Below, piece after piece: positions 1 to 7,598 of a stretch of 31,029 nt of DNA; positions within the stretch are counted from its first letter, which is position 1, and each line of letters starts with the position of its first letter. The notes under the pieces are model-generated. The model did not search any database. It saw nothing but the letters and a program-made list of their open reading frames with translations, and was not told the DNA's origin. The DNA lies in assembly GCA_002378005.1 (NCBI GenBank), contig DFQY01000046.1:1-31029 (forward strand), read 5' to 3'. Origin of the DNA: Flavobacteriales bacterium UBA3477. GTDB taxonomy: Bacteria; Bacteroidota; Bacteroidia; Flavobacteriales; Schleiferiaceae. Made by a program: the position numbers and the translations under genes.

Positions 1-518
1 GCAAGGAAGGGACGCTCTAATCCTTTTTGAACGTAGATCTTGTTGTTAGGCTTGGCTTCCCCGGTGGCCACCTTACTGACCGTTTTATTGATGGACAGGC
101 CAAAGCTGATGGGAAGACCGGTCTCTCGTATGACCTTATCGCGGAGTTCACTGGCAAATTTGAAGTTGCCAAAGAAGCGGTCCATACCCGTGAGATCGAC
201 ATAAAACTCATCTACAGAGGTCTTCTCGTATACGGGCACATCTTCCTTGATGACGTCCGTCACGAGGTTGGAGTATTTGCTGTAATTCGCGGAGTTGCCA
301 CGGATCACAATGGCTTCCGGACAGAGCTCCCGCGCCATTCTCATGGGCATAGCCGAATGCACCCCGAACTTTCGGGTTTCATAGCTGCAGGCCGCAACCA
401 CCCCACGATCGCCTGTACCGCCTATGATAATGGGTTTACCGCTCAAACGGCTATCCATCAGGCGCTCAACAGAGACAAAAAAGGTGTCCAAATCTAGATG
501 TAATATGGAGCGGTCCAT
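1..518 (-). CDS. dinB: DNA polymerase IV (Y-family), partial: C-terminal part cut by window edge
   Basis: Error-prone translesion DNA polymerase. The 172 visible residues are the N-terminal palm and fingers. Residues 9-18 read DLDTFFVSVE, the Y-family metal-binding motif with Asp9. Residues 101-110 read SVDEFYVDLT, supplying the catalytic Asp103-Glu104 pair. The ATG at 518 puts the first motif at the normal distance from the N-terminus. The frame stays open to the left edge, so the thumb, the little-finger domain and any beta-clamp-binding tail lie outside. It is 89 bases downstream of an S24 LexA-like regulator on the same strand, which suggests damage-inducible co-regulation (inference). 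Family assignment is firm; a more specialised ImuB-like role cannot be excluded without the C-terminus. Confidence 0.93.
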   Translation of the reverse strand, partial: MDRSILHLDLDTFFVSVERLMDSRLSGKPIIIGGTGDRGVVAACSYETRKFGVHSAMPMRMARELCPEAIVIRGNSANYSKYSNLVTDVIKEDVPVYEKTSVDEFYVDLTGMDRFFGNFKFASELRDKVIRETGLPISFGLSINKTVSKVATGEAKPNNKIYVQKGLERPFL

Positions 519-558
519 GTTCCTACAGGTTTGTTTTAGGGGTGTTTACAGCCTATTC

Positions 559-578
559 GAGCGGCACTAAGGCCGCTC
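559..578 (-). other. Stem-loop between the S24 regulator and dinB
   Basis: A perfect 7-bp inverted repeat (GAGCGGC / GCCGCTC, 6-nt loop) sits in the 89-base gap between the regulator stop codon and the dinB start. No T-run follows it on either strand, so it does not look like a standard terminator. It could be an mRNA processing or stability element that separates expression of the two genes. Function unknown. Confidence 0.4.
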
Positions 579-607
579 AAACAAAGGATCTATTATGTTA
601 AAAATGT

Positions 608-1390
608 TTAGTTGTCTTTCAACGTACTCATCTCCTTGCGCAGGTCTGCCACCATGTGCATCAACTGTGACATCTCCTGGTTGGTTCCCGCTGCAGGAAG
701 TTCAAAGCTGGTATATCCTACGGCTTTCCATGCCTCCACTAATCGGTCCACAGGGACGGTATAGGGTGCAAACTGTGGGTTATCAGATTTGAGCATCAGC
801 TCGCCGACGTGCAAGTTGTTGATCACGCGCTTATAGACCACACCCTCGTCCTTGGTAATAAGCACATAACAATCGTCATTGCGGATGGACTTCCAATCTT
901 GTACATATTCTGTAATGACGTAGGCACCCGGTTTAATGGGCAGCATGCTTTCCCCACGGATTTGGAATACCCGGTACGTACGGTCTTGCGGCAATTCCGG
1001 GAAGGGCATTGAAAAACGCGGCAAGGCACCAATGTAATCTGCGTCGCCGTAACCGGCGAGGTATCCCGCAGAGGCCTTTACCGGTACCAATGTTCCTAAC
1101 TCTCTTTCGTCTGTGCCATCTACCACTACCGGGAGAATGCGCAACTGCGCACCACTAACATCGGCTTTGGGAATGGATCCCCCACCAGAGAGGTCCTTGT
1201 TTACGAAATCATCGAGTCGCACCTGAAAGTACGCTGCCAAATGCTGCAAAGTGTGCAACCTAGGCTCAGCCCTACCTTCTTCGTAAGCGCCTATCATAGC
1301 GCGCTTTACACCAATCTTTACCGCCAACTGCTCCTGAGTTAGCGCCTCTTTCTTGCGAAGAAATTTTAAGTTGTTCTTTACGTAGTTCAT
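608..1390 (-). CDS. XRE-family regulator with S24 (LexA-like) autopeptidase domain
   Basis: 260-residue repressor-like protein. The N-terminal helix-turn-helix (about residues 6-60, LTQEQLAVKIGV...AMIGAYEEGRAEP) is of the XRE/Cro type. The C-terminal half is an S24 domain with all self-cleavage elements: a likely Ala108-Gly109 scissile bond (SAGYLAG), nucleophile Ser148 (GESM) and general base Lys187 (VVYKRV). The last 35 residues look like a short helical tail. By family precedent (LexA, CI, UmuD), RecA filaments would trigger self-cleavage and derepression. Its position directly upstream of dinB fits an SOS-like switch. The divergent intergenic region carries short palindromes that could be its operator (inference). 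Assignment as an S24 regulator is secure; its true regulon is not visible. Confidence 0.93.
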   Translation of the reverse strand: MNYVKNNLKFLRKKEALTQEQLAVKIGVKRAMIGAYEEGRAEPRLHTLQHLAAYFQVRLDDFVNKDLSGGGSIPKADVSGAQLRILPVVVDGTDERELGTLVPVKASAGYLAGYGDADYIGALPRFSMPFPELPQDRTYRVFQIRGESMLPIKPGAYVITEYVQDWKSIRNDDCYVLITKDEGVVYKRVINNLHVGELMLKSDNPQFAPYTVPVDRLVEAWKAVGYTSFELPAAGTNQEMSQLMHMVADLRKEMSTLKDN

Positions 1391-1429
1391 ACAGCGTATC
1401 TTTAAAAGATGAATACAATGCTAATTTAG

Positions 1430-1441
1430 TTAGAATTCTAA
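1430..1441. promoter_or_regulatory. 12-bp palindrome, candidate operator
   Basis: TTAGAATTCTAA is a perfect palindrome 40 bases upstream of the S24 regulator start, in the region it shares with a divergent gene. XRE/S24 repressors typically bind such dyads and repress themselves. A second, shorter palindrome, TTGTACAA (1454-1461), lies 12 bases further on. AT-rich spacers produce palindromes by chance, so this remains a candidate. Confidence 0.4.
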
Positions 1442-1479
1442 TATTTTCATCATTTGTACAATAATTTTTTAAGGTAATC

Positions 1480-2010
1480 CTGAAAGAACTTCTAAATACG
1501 TGTACTGTCGCCAAGGACGAAGCCTACGCCTACTGGATCCAAGAGGCTTTGGTGGAGGCCGATGTCCTCGAGGAAACGGTGAAGCTTGCCTTTGAAGGGA
1601 CGGATAAGGAACGTACGAGGGCATGTTGGATTTTGCACCATGTAGGCGACCAGAAGCCTGAGCTTTTATTGGGCTTCGTGGAGAGGATGATGGACAAATT
1701 GGACCATGCGAAAACAGATGCCGAAGTGCGGTTTATTCTTCGGTATTTCTCCAAATATGAGCTTCCACAAGGCGAAGAGGCGCAAGGCAGGCTGCTGGAT
1801 TACAGCTGGAAATGCATGATGGACATGCAAGCCGCGGTGGCCCCGCGCGTGTACGGGATGACTATAGCCTATAGAATGGTTCGGGCGTACCCGGAATTGG
1901 CCCCAGAACTGGCACAGACTTTAGAAAAAGTCATAGAATACGGCAGCGCCGGAATGAAAAGTCGCGGAGGAAAAATCTTGCAATGGCTGCGTAAAGACGG
2001 CCTACTCTAG
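1480..2010 (+). CDS. HEAT/armadillo-like helical repeat protein, unknown function
   Basis: Soluble all-helical protein, about 176 residues from the start chosen here. The central segment (ERTRACWILHHVGDQKPELL) has the amphipathic paired-helix pattern of HEAT repeats, and I recall similar short hypothetical proteins in Flavobacteria. No catalytic motif or signal peptide is visible. The start is uncertain. A TTG at 1549 exists, but the frame is open and protein-like back to 1465, reading LKELLNTCTVAKDEAYAYW before it. The best-placed start is a CTG at 1480, six bases after AAGG (1471-1474); no ATG is available there. The last 9 bases overlap the tail of the convergent flavoprotein gene. Confidence 0.6.
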   Translation: MKELLNTCTVAKDEAYAYWIQEALVEADVLEETVKLAFEGTDKERTRACWILHHVGDQKPELLLGFVERMMDKLDHAKTDAEVRFILRYFSKYELPQGEEAQGRLLDYSWKCMMDMQAAVAPRVYGMTIAYRMVRAYPELAPELAQTLEKVIEYGSAGMKSRGGKILQWLRKDGLL

Positions 2011-3228
2011 CGGATAACCTGCCATGGCGTTGCCCGCCAAAAATCCACCGGTCCATGCGGCCTGGAAGTTGAATCCGCCGGTGATTCCGTCAATATTTAG
2101 AATCTCTCCTGCTAAATATAGGTTTGGGCAAAGTCGGCTTTGGAAGGATTTAAAATCAATCTCCTTTAAATCTACACCACCTGCCGTTACGAACTCTTCC
2201 TTGAAGGTGCTCTTACCCGTAACTTGGAATACAGCGCTGGTGAGCTCGCTACACAAGTCCTTTAGTTGCTTTCCAGAAATATCGCCCCAAGTCGCGGTGC
2301 TCTTAACACCCGCAGCCTCTACCATGGATTTCCACAGGCGCAACGGAATGCCAAACATCGCGTGATTACCTAAACGCTTTTTACCGTTAGACTTTTTCTC
2401 GTCTGATAAGAGGTTGAGCACCTCCTCTTCATCGCGCCCCAGCCAATTGATCAGGATAGGGAATCGGTAAAATCTATCGCTAAGCTCACGTGCACCCCAA
2501 GCGCTCAAGCGAAGAATAGCCGGTCCTGAGAACCCCCAGTGGGTGATCAGCAGTGGTCCCTCGGCTTCCAGATCTGAAGCCGCAATTTGAACGCTTACAT
2601 TTGGCATACTAATGCCACTCAACCCCTTGATCCTTGGGTCTTTAATATTAAACGTGAAAAGCGAAGGCACGGGTTCTATGATCTTATGACCCAATTTTTT
2701 AAGGCCATCCCACATTGCTTTGGAAGAACCTGGGGCAATCATTAATGCATCGCATTCGTACGTTTGACCAGAATTGGTCACCACCTCCCAACGATCGCCG
2801 TCCAAAGGCTGGAAGGACTTGACCCCAGAGGAAGTCAGTACTTCAATACCGTTGGTCGCCGCCATTTCTTTCAAACAGTCGATAATAGTTTGAGAAGAAT
2901 CCGTCACCGGAAAAACGCGGTTATCAGATTCAATCTTTAGCTCTACGCCGCGGTCCGCAAACCATTCCATGGTATCGCCGGGTTGAAATTTGTGGAAGGG
3001 ACCTAGAAGTTCACGGCTGCCACGAGGATAGGATTGGACTAATTCTCTTGGATCAAAACACGCGTGCGTCACGTTGCAGCGCCCGCCACCACTGATCAAA
3101 ACCTTGCCCAATACATTTTTACCTTTTTCCAATAAGGTAATGTTGGCTGCTGGATTAGCCTCGGCACATGCGATAGCAGCAAAATAGCCTGCAGCCCCTC
3201 CTCCGACAATGATGACGCGTTCACTCAT
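2002..3228 (-). CDS. HI0933/YhiN-family FAD-dependent oxidoreductase
   Basis: 408-residue flavoprotein. The N-terminus carries the Rossmann dinucleotide motif VIIVGGGAAGYFAA followed by an acidic/basic pair (LLEKG). The family block KVLISGGGRCNVTHA at about residues 42-56 is diagnostic of the HI0933-like (YhiN/BaiN) group. A C-terminal FAD-contact segment (LAGEILNIDGITGGFNFQAA) closes the fold. Length is normal for the family. The reaction is not established for most members, so no substrate is assigned. It is cytosolic, with no signal peptide, and is transcribed alone toward the HEAT-like gene. Confidence 0.93.
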   Translation of the reverse strand: MSERVIIVGGGAAGYFAAIACAEANPAANITLLEKGKNVLGKVLISGGGRCNVTHACFDPRELVQSYPRGSRELLGPFHKFQPGDTMEWFADRGVELKIESDNRVFPVTDSSQTIIDCLKEMAATNGIEVLTSSGVKSFQPLDGDRWEVVTNSGQTYECDALMIAPGSSKAMWDGLKKLGHKIIEPVPSLFTFNIKDPRIKGLSGISMPNVSVQIAASDLEAEGPLLITHWGFSGPAILRLSAWGARELSDRFYRFPILINWLGRDEEEVLNLLSDEKKSNGKKRLGNHAMFGIPLRLWKSMVEAAGVKSTATWGDISGKQLKDLCSELTSAVFQVTGKSTFKEEFVTAGGVDLKEIDFKSFQSRLCPNLYLAGEILNIDGITGGFNFQAAWTGGFLAGNAMAGYPLE

Positions 3229-3286
3229 AACGCAAAATTAAGGCAATTTTGGCCGTAACATGAGTGTTTAAAAACTAACAATGTTG

Positions 3287-3294
3287 TAATTTTG
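3287..3294 (+). promoter_or_regulatory. Candidate -7 element for the ACT-like gene
   Basis: TAATTTTG matches the Bacteroidota -7 consensus TAnnTTTG and lies 20 bases before the ATG at 3315. A good -33 TTTG at 19-bp spacing is not present, so support is moderate. Confidence 0.4.
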
Positions 3295-3314
3295 AAACGC
3301 ACAGCACAGAAAAA

Positions 3315-3974
3315 ATGAATTTACGTGAAGCTTTGGAGGAATGCCTCCGCAAACGTCCTTTCGTGGAGGAAGCCCTTCAAGATGACTTGATCAATCTCAG
3401 TTCCTTGGCCCGCGCCATCAAGCCAGACATCGAATACCTTATCGGTAAAAAAATCAAGGAAAGTGCAGTGGTCATGGCCATCCGCCGCCGCGAACCAAAG
3501 CTTCAACTCAAGATGCAGCACAAGCTTCAGCACTTCATTTCTTCCTTAGGAGACATCATTGTACGTTCTAATCTAGCGGCCTACACCTATAAAAAGACCC
3601 CTGCCCTTACCGCAAAACAAGCCGTTTTCTTAGAAGCGATTAAATCAAAACCTTCGGGATTCCACAGTTTTACTGGGGGTATGGAAGAAACCACCGTCGT
3701 CATTAGTGAGGATTTCGGTACAGATCTAGAACACGCAATGGCCGGTGAAACCCAGCTCGGCATTACCAAAGACCTCTCTTCCATCACCTTACGCCTGCCC
3801 AACAGCAGCTCGGAAGTCATCGGTCTCTATTACTTTTTCTTCAAGCACATTGCCTCGGCCGGTGTTCCCATCAAAGAAATCATCTCTACCACGAACGAGG
3901 CTACCTTCATCGTCCACAATGACGACGTCAATGCTGCTTTCGCTATCATAAACACCATCAAGCGCGCCCAATAA
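3315..3974 (+). CDS. ACT-like domain protein, unknown function
   Basis: 219 residues, cytosolic. The N-terminal half (residues 1-90) is helical and basic and resembles a winged-helix or helical DNA-binding arrangement (NLSSLARAIKPDIEYLIGKKIKESAVVMAIRRRE). The C-terminal 65 residues (VIGLYYFFFKHIASAGVPIKEI, then a strand, then DDVNAAFAIINTIKR) follow the alternating strand-helix order of ACT domains, such as the regulatory tail of aspartate kinase. I see no kinase or other catalytic domain, so an aspartate-kinase label would be misleading. A small-ligand-sensing regulator is plausible but inferred. It is followed by the ssb gene on the same strand after an 87-base gap. Confidence 0.72.
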   Translation: MNLREALEECLRKRPFVEEALQDDLINLSSLARAIKPDIEYLIGKKIKESAVVMAIRRREPKLQLKMQHKLQHFISSLGDIIVRSNLAAYTYKKTPALTAKQAVFLEAIKSKPSGFHSFTGGMEETTVVISEDFGTDLEHAMAGETQLGITKDLSSITLRLPNSSSEVIGLYYFFFKHIASAGVPIKEIISTTNEATFIVHNDDVNAAFAIINTIKRAQ

Positions 3975-4061
3975 GGTGTTGATAACGAGGAGTTTTCCAC
4001 CTTTTTTGCATGCGTCATTCTTTGGGTCCAATTTCTTGGACTAACCTTTAATGTTATACGT

Positions 4062-4400
4062 ATGGAAAATCAAGTCCAACTCATTGGCAATCTGGGAATG
4101 AACCCGGAAGCCAAAAACATCAATGACACGGTGAAGGCCACCTTCACCCTCGCCACCAATACTGTGTACAAAGACAGTGATGGCAACAAGAAAACCATGA
4201 CCGACTGGCACAACATTGTCGCTTGGGGCGGATTGGCTCAAACCATCGAGCAGTACGTCAAAAAGGGCGATAAAATTGGGATTTCAGGCCGATTAGTCAC
4301 TCGCTCCTACGAAGACGAGAAGGGCATTAAGAAGTATTTTACGGAAGTAATTGCTCGAGACATGCTCTTACTCGGCAACAAGAAGTCAGGCGAAGATTGA
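4062..4400 (+). CDS. ssb: Single-stranded DNA-binding protein, short form
   Basis: 112-residue OB-fold protein. The order MENQVQLIGNLGMNPE, ATFTLATN, TDWHNIVAWGGLAQTIEQYVKKGDKIGISGRL and a final strand matches the SSB core. It ends at KKSGED, right after the OB fold. The disordered linker and acidic DDDIPF-like tip that recruit partner proteins in canonical SSB are missing. It therefore binds ssDNA but probably does not act as the usual protein hub; a second full-length SSB may exist elsewhere. It ends just before a strong bidirectional hairpin. Confidence 0.93.
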   Translation: MENQVQLIGNLGMNPEAKNINDTVKATFTLATNTVYKDSDGNKKTMTDWHNIVAWGGLAQTIEQYVKKGDKIGISGRLVTRSYEDEKGIKKYFTEVIARDMLLLGNKKSGED

Positions 4401-4410
4401 TGCTTAGACC

Positions 4411-4437
4411 CCACACCAGGCCGGAGGCCTGGTGTGG
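4411..4437. terminator. Bidirectional hairpin between convergent ssb and M14 genes
   Basis: Perfect 12-bp stem (CCACACCAGGCC / GGCCTGGTGTGG) with a 3-nt loop, starting 11 bases after the ssb stop codon and ending 3 bases before the stop codon of the convergent carboxypeptidase gene. The T-tract is weak on both sides, but position and stem strength fit a shared terminator. Confidence 0.75.
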
Positions 4438-4440
4438 TCC

Positions 4441-5502
4441 TTACAAACTTAAAATTTTTCCTTCCTCAAAGAGATAGTCCCCAAAGTGACCATTTACAGG
4501 CTTCTCAAGCTCCAGAGGCTGCGCCAAGGCAATGGCAGTACCATCGACCTCCTTCATACGTGGTTTGGCCTTTAAATCGCCTATTTCGTCCACGAGATAC
4601 ACAAAGTCGGCTGAATGACCATTGACAAAGTTGAATCGCTTGATGGCTACATCCACGCGCATGTGAGCATAAAGGACATTAGTAAAGACCCATTCTAACT
4701 GGCCTTTCTCGTTCAAGGGCAACTGATCATAGACCATTGAAGGAAGCTCATCAGCGCTGATGGTGGCCAAGATGGTCCGCAATCCGAACTCACGAGCCGC
4801 AAGACGTTCGAGATCGCCTGCTTTGACCCCACTTTCAATGAGGATATTGGAAATGCCATTGGCCATGAGGTAATCCCCGATAGCGGTGGGATAATACTCA
4901 TCCGTATACCTACCTATACCCGCCAGATCAACGTTCATGGCGGTAAGCGCATTCCCTAATCTATTCATGAGGGCACGACGCATAGGTGTGACCTTGCGCG
5001 TAATTTCGGCGCTTGGCACCAATAGCGAGGTATATGCTGAATGTCCACCCACGTGAAAGATGGTTCGCTGATCGTGCAGGTTAAAGCACAATTCAGGTTC
5101 ATGCATCTTGATCCAGCCTACCAATTTTGCACTTTCGATGGTCTGAAAGCTATGGAAGTCTCTATTGAGGTCTATGCCTAATCCATTGCGGCGGCTGTAA
5201 CGTACATAGGCATCAGGATTGGCAACTGGCATGAGATGAAGTGTAAACCCCTCTAAATCAACTTGTTTCTTTTGAAACAGTTCAATCAGCGACAAGATGA
5301 TAAATGCACCCGTCGTTTCGTTCCCGTGCATACCGGCCCAAATACAAATGGAACGCGAACCATTGCCTAAGGCGGTATAGAGTAAAGGGCGTTCTTCACT
5401 GGAATACCCAATAATTTCCCAATTATGCGCTGATTGCAGCTCGGAATATGGGATATACCACTGTTTATCAGTTAAATATGTCGAATCGAAATTCGCAGAC
5501 AT
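4441..5502 (-). CDS. M14-family zinc carboxypeptidase-like protein
   Basis: 353 residues without a signal peptide, so probably cytosolic. Zinc ligands are visible in the M14 order: His59-x-x-Glu62 (AGMHGNETTG) and His143 (FNLHDQ). Asn113-Arg114 (DLNRDF) are the usual substrate-carboxylate contacts, and Glu223 (LIESGVKAGD) is the catalytic base. Family members remove C-terminal residues from peptides or cleave related amide bonds. The roughly 110 residues after the catalytic Glu form a beta-rich C-terminal region of unknown role. The substrate cannot be read from sequence; an AstE-like deacylase activity is an alternative. Confidence 0.88.
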   Translation of the reverse strand: MSANFDSTYLTDKQWYIPYSELQSAHNWEIIGYSSEERPLLYTALGNGSRSICIWAGMHGNETTGAFIILSLIELFQKKQVDLEGFTLHLMPVANPDAYVRYSRRNGLGIDLNRDFHSFQTIESAKLVGWIKMHEPELCFNLHDQRTIFHVGGHSAYTSLLVPSAEITRKVTPMRRALMNRLGNALTAMNVDLAGIGRYTDEYYPTAIGDYLMANGISNILIESGVKAGDLERLAAREFGLRTILATISADELPSMVYDQLPLNEKGQLEWVFTNVLYAHMRVDVAIKRFNFVNGHSADFVYLVDEIGDLKAKPRMKEVDGTAIALAQPLELEKPVNGHFGDYLFEEGKILSL

Positions 5503-5563
5503 TCTCGTAGATTTATAGTGAAAGTTACATCACAACTGTGACATTCCCCCAAATACAAACATT

Positions 5564-6535
5564 ATGATCGCCAGAAACTTGATCTACGTCTCGTTGTTCG
5601 CCATTGGAACATCATGTGTTACAGATGAAACAACGGTAACTATAGGCTTTGGTAGCTGTAACGAACCAACACAAACACAGGGCCTTCTCCCCACCTTGAG
5701 TAAAGCATTAGATACACTCGACCAGTACATTTGGCTGGGAGATAACGTATATCTCGTAGACAGCCAATGGAATACCTATGCCGCCACCATGACTCGCTAC
5801 AATGAGGTTTTTGGAGGTGTTGCTTTTCAGGAAATCCTAGGTAAGAGCGATCATCTAGCCATCTGGGACGATCATGATGCCGGTCCCAACGATTGTGATC
5901 TTTCAACTTATAACGGTTTTTCCACCACAGTGCAGGCCTTTAAAGACTTCTGGCAGCCCCCCTACCCCCAACCAGATTCCACGAGTTACTACGGCCGTAC
6001 TTTCTTAGCAGAAGGCAAGATAGATATCTACCTGCTCGACAATAGAAGCTTTCGCACCCACAGAGACAGCGCAAATGCCACCGTCTTTGGAGAAAAACAA
6101 CTGAATTGGTTCCATAAAACCCTTCAACAATCAACGGCTGATGTGCATTTAATCTGTATGGGCGGTCAACTGCTCAATACGGCCCAAGTCTTCGAGAATA
6201 TGAGTAACTACCCAGCAGAGCGGGAAATGCTGCTGCAATGGCTTTCTGAGTCCCCAGGAGCCCCTATTGTACTTACTGGAGACCGTCACAGCGGTGAAAT
6301 CAACCTATTGGAAATCAATGGTAAATCCATTGTAGAAGCTTGTGCTTCCCCCATTACGGCCAATGCACACCCCCATCACGACGAAGAAAACACTACCAGA
6401 GTGCACGAGGGCACCACAGATACTCAACATTTTGGAACACTACGTTTGAATTACTCGAAAGACCAGTGGCACATTGTGGTTTCACTGATTGATGCATCGG
6501 GTACAGCACTGTTTCAATACGAATACAAGGTGTGA
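5564..6535 (+). CDS. PhoD-like metallophosphatase, probable lipoprotein
   Basis: 323 residues. The N-terminus is hydrophobic and ends in a lipobox-like GTSC (Cys18), suggesting export and lipid anchoring. The metallophosphatase motifs follow in order: GFGSCNEP (metal-binding block after the leader), IWLGDNVYLVD, LAIWDDHDAGPND, and late GDRHSGE. These match PhoD-like phosphodiesterases/phosphatases, which use a metal centre on phosphate esters outside the cytoplasm. It is shorter than classical PhoD and lacks the N-terminal beta domain. It is divergent from the M14 gene across a 61-base spacer. Substrate unknown. Confidence 0.88.
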   Translation: MIARNLIYVSLFAIGTSCVTDETTVTIGFGSCNEPTQTQGLLPTLSKALDTLDQYIWLGDNVYLVDSQWNTYAATMTRYNEVFGGVAFQEILGKSDHLAIWDDHDAGPNDCDLSTYNGFSTTVQAFKDFWQPPYPQPDSTSYYGRTFLAEGKIDIYLLDNRSFRTHRDSANATVFGEKQLNWFHKTLQQSTADVHLICMGGQLLNTAQVFENMSNYPAEREMLLQWLSESPGAPIVLTGDRHSGEINLLEINGKSIVEACASPITANAHPHHDEENTTRVHEGTTDTQHFGTLRLNYSKDQWHIVVSLIDASGTALFQYEYKV

Positions 6536-6666
6536 AACATAATATAATGTAAATTTAAATGATTGAATATCAATAATTTAAATGTACCTATTTAAACTAA
6601 TAATCATCGCCATCAGCTCCGATAAATCTCACCCCCATTTTCACCGAAAATTTCATTTGGAATACG

Positions 6667-6697
6667 TTTGAGGGATGTTTCAATTGTATTATATTTG
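6667..6697 (+). promoter_or_regulatory. Bacteroidota-type promoter with -33 and -7 elements
   Basis: TTTG (6667-6670), a 19-bp spacer, then TATATTTG (6690-6697) match the Bacteroidota sigma consensus TTTG-N19-TAnnTTTG exactly. The ATG of the XRE gene starts 6 bases after the -7 element, so the predicted transcript would have almost no leader. Confidence 0.75.
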
Positions 6698-6702
6698 TAA
6701 CT

Positions 6703-7044
6703 ATGGAGGATGTAGTACGTCGAATTCAGGAGTATATGGTCCAAAGCGGCCACAATGCCACATCGTTGGCGAAGGCCATTGGCATGAACCGTCCTACCCT
6801 TGTACATATTCTCAACGGCCGTAATAAGCCGAACCTTCAATTGCTCCAACAATTGGCCCTCTTTGATACTTCCTTAGATATTCGCTACCTCCTGACTGGA
6901 GTTCAACACACAGAAGAACCGCCTCAAGAGGTTAAAACAGAGCTACCTCCTACTCCATCAGAGCATCCCGCAACAAAATCCTCAGAGAAACTGTTGGTAT
7001 TAAATCCAAACGGGACATGGAATACCTATACCAAAGAAGCGTAA
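6703..7044 (+). CDS. Small XRE-family transcriptional regulator
   Basis: 113 residues. Residues 1-65 are a helix-turn-helix of the XRE type (NATSLAKAIGMNRPTLVHILNGRNKPNLQLLQQL). They are followed by a proline- and glutamate-rich linker and a short C-terminal stretch (KLLVLNPNGTWNTYTKEA). No ligand-binding or peptidase domain is present. A promoter with exact -33 and -7 boxes lies directly upstream. It precedes the DUF6580-like gene by 32 bases, but that gene has its own -7 element, so regulation of the neighbour is possible and unproven. Confidence 0.85.
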   Translation: MEDVVRRIQEYMVQSGHNATSLAKAIGMNRPTLVHILNGRNKPNLQLLQQLALFDTSLDIRYLLTGVQHTEEPPQEVKTELPPTPSEHPATKSSEKLLVLNPNGTWNTYTKEA

Positions 7045-7050
7045 TCCGCG

Positions 7051-7058
7051 TATATTTG
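7051..7058 (+). promoter_or_regulatory. Candidate -7 element for the DUF6580-like gene
   Basis: TATATTTG matches TAnnTTTG exactly and lies just after the XRE stop codon, 18 bases before the ATG at 7077. No clear -33 TTTG is seen at 19-bp spacing. Confidence 0.45.
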
Positions 7059-7076
7059 TAGACAATTCACAGGACT

Positions 7077-7598
7077 ATGATGACAAAGAATAAAGTACTA
7101 CTAGGATTGATTATTGTGGCGTTAATATCACGTATCGTCCCACATTACCCTAACTTCACTGCCATGGGAGCCCTAGCCTTCTTCGGCGCTTCCCGCATCA
7201 AGAGCTTATGGGGATCTTTAGCGTTGGTAGTTGCTACGATGATGATTAGTGATCTGGTCATCAACAACCTCATCTACCCCACTGGTGAATTCGTCCTAAT
7301 GTATTCCGGATCGATCTTTACGTACGCCGGATTCGCTGCTTATGCACTTCTCGGTCGAAAAGCAACAAATGTTAAAAATGGTACAGCGCTGCTTTTAGGC
7401 GGTTCTATAGCGTTCTTCTTGCTCAGTAATCTTGGAGTTTTCTTCAGCGCCTTCAGCTTGTTCCCTATGACATGGGGAGGATTGATGGCCACTTATACTG
7501 CGGCCATTCCTTTCTACGCACCTGAGTTGATCTCCACAGCATTGTTTAGCGCCATGGCGTATGCTGCAGAGATTAAATTCAGTACGGTAAAGGCCTAA
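7077..7598 (+). CDS. DUF6580-like integral membrane protein, putative transporter component
   Basis: 173 residues, almost entirely hydrophobic, with about five membrane segments. The N-terminal block (ISRIVPHYPNFTAMGALAFFGASRI) is characteristic of the DUF6580 family, whose members resemble ECF-type substrate-binding S components. In Bacteroidota such genes often lie beside cobalamin-riboswitch loci, and here it converges (4-base overlap) on the riboswitch-controlled btuB unit. A role in B12 or cobalt-related uptake is therefore reasonable but inferred. No riboswitch precedes it; its own -7 element (7051-7058) suggests independent expression. Two start codons, ATG at 7077 and 7080, are adjacent. 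Confidence 0.75.
   Translation: MMTKNKVLLGLIIVALISRIVPHYPNFTAMGALAFFGASRIKSLWGSLALVVATMMISDLVINNLIYPTGEFVLMYSGSIFTYAGFAAYALLGRKATNVKNGTALLLGGSIAFFLLSNLGVFFSAFSLFPMTWGGLMATYTAAIPFYAPELISTALFSAMAYAAEIKFSTVKA

Noticed and set aside
5530..5541. TCACAACTGTGA dyad between the divergent M14 and PhoD-like genes, resembling a CRP-type half-site pair
   Set aside because: Arms are only 5 bp, in the reverse arrangement to a CRP site with a 2-bp gap; chance is likely.
6553..6597. Three ATTTAAA-type repeats after the PhoD-like gene
   Set aside because: Low-complexity AT-rich spacer with irregular spacing; no support for a specific site.
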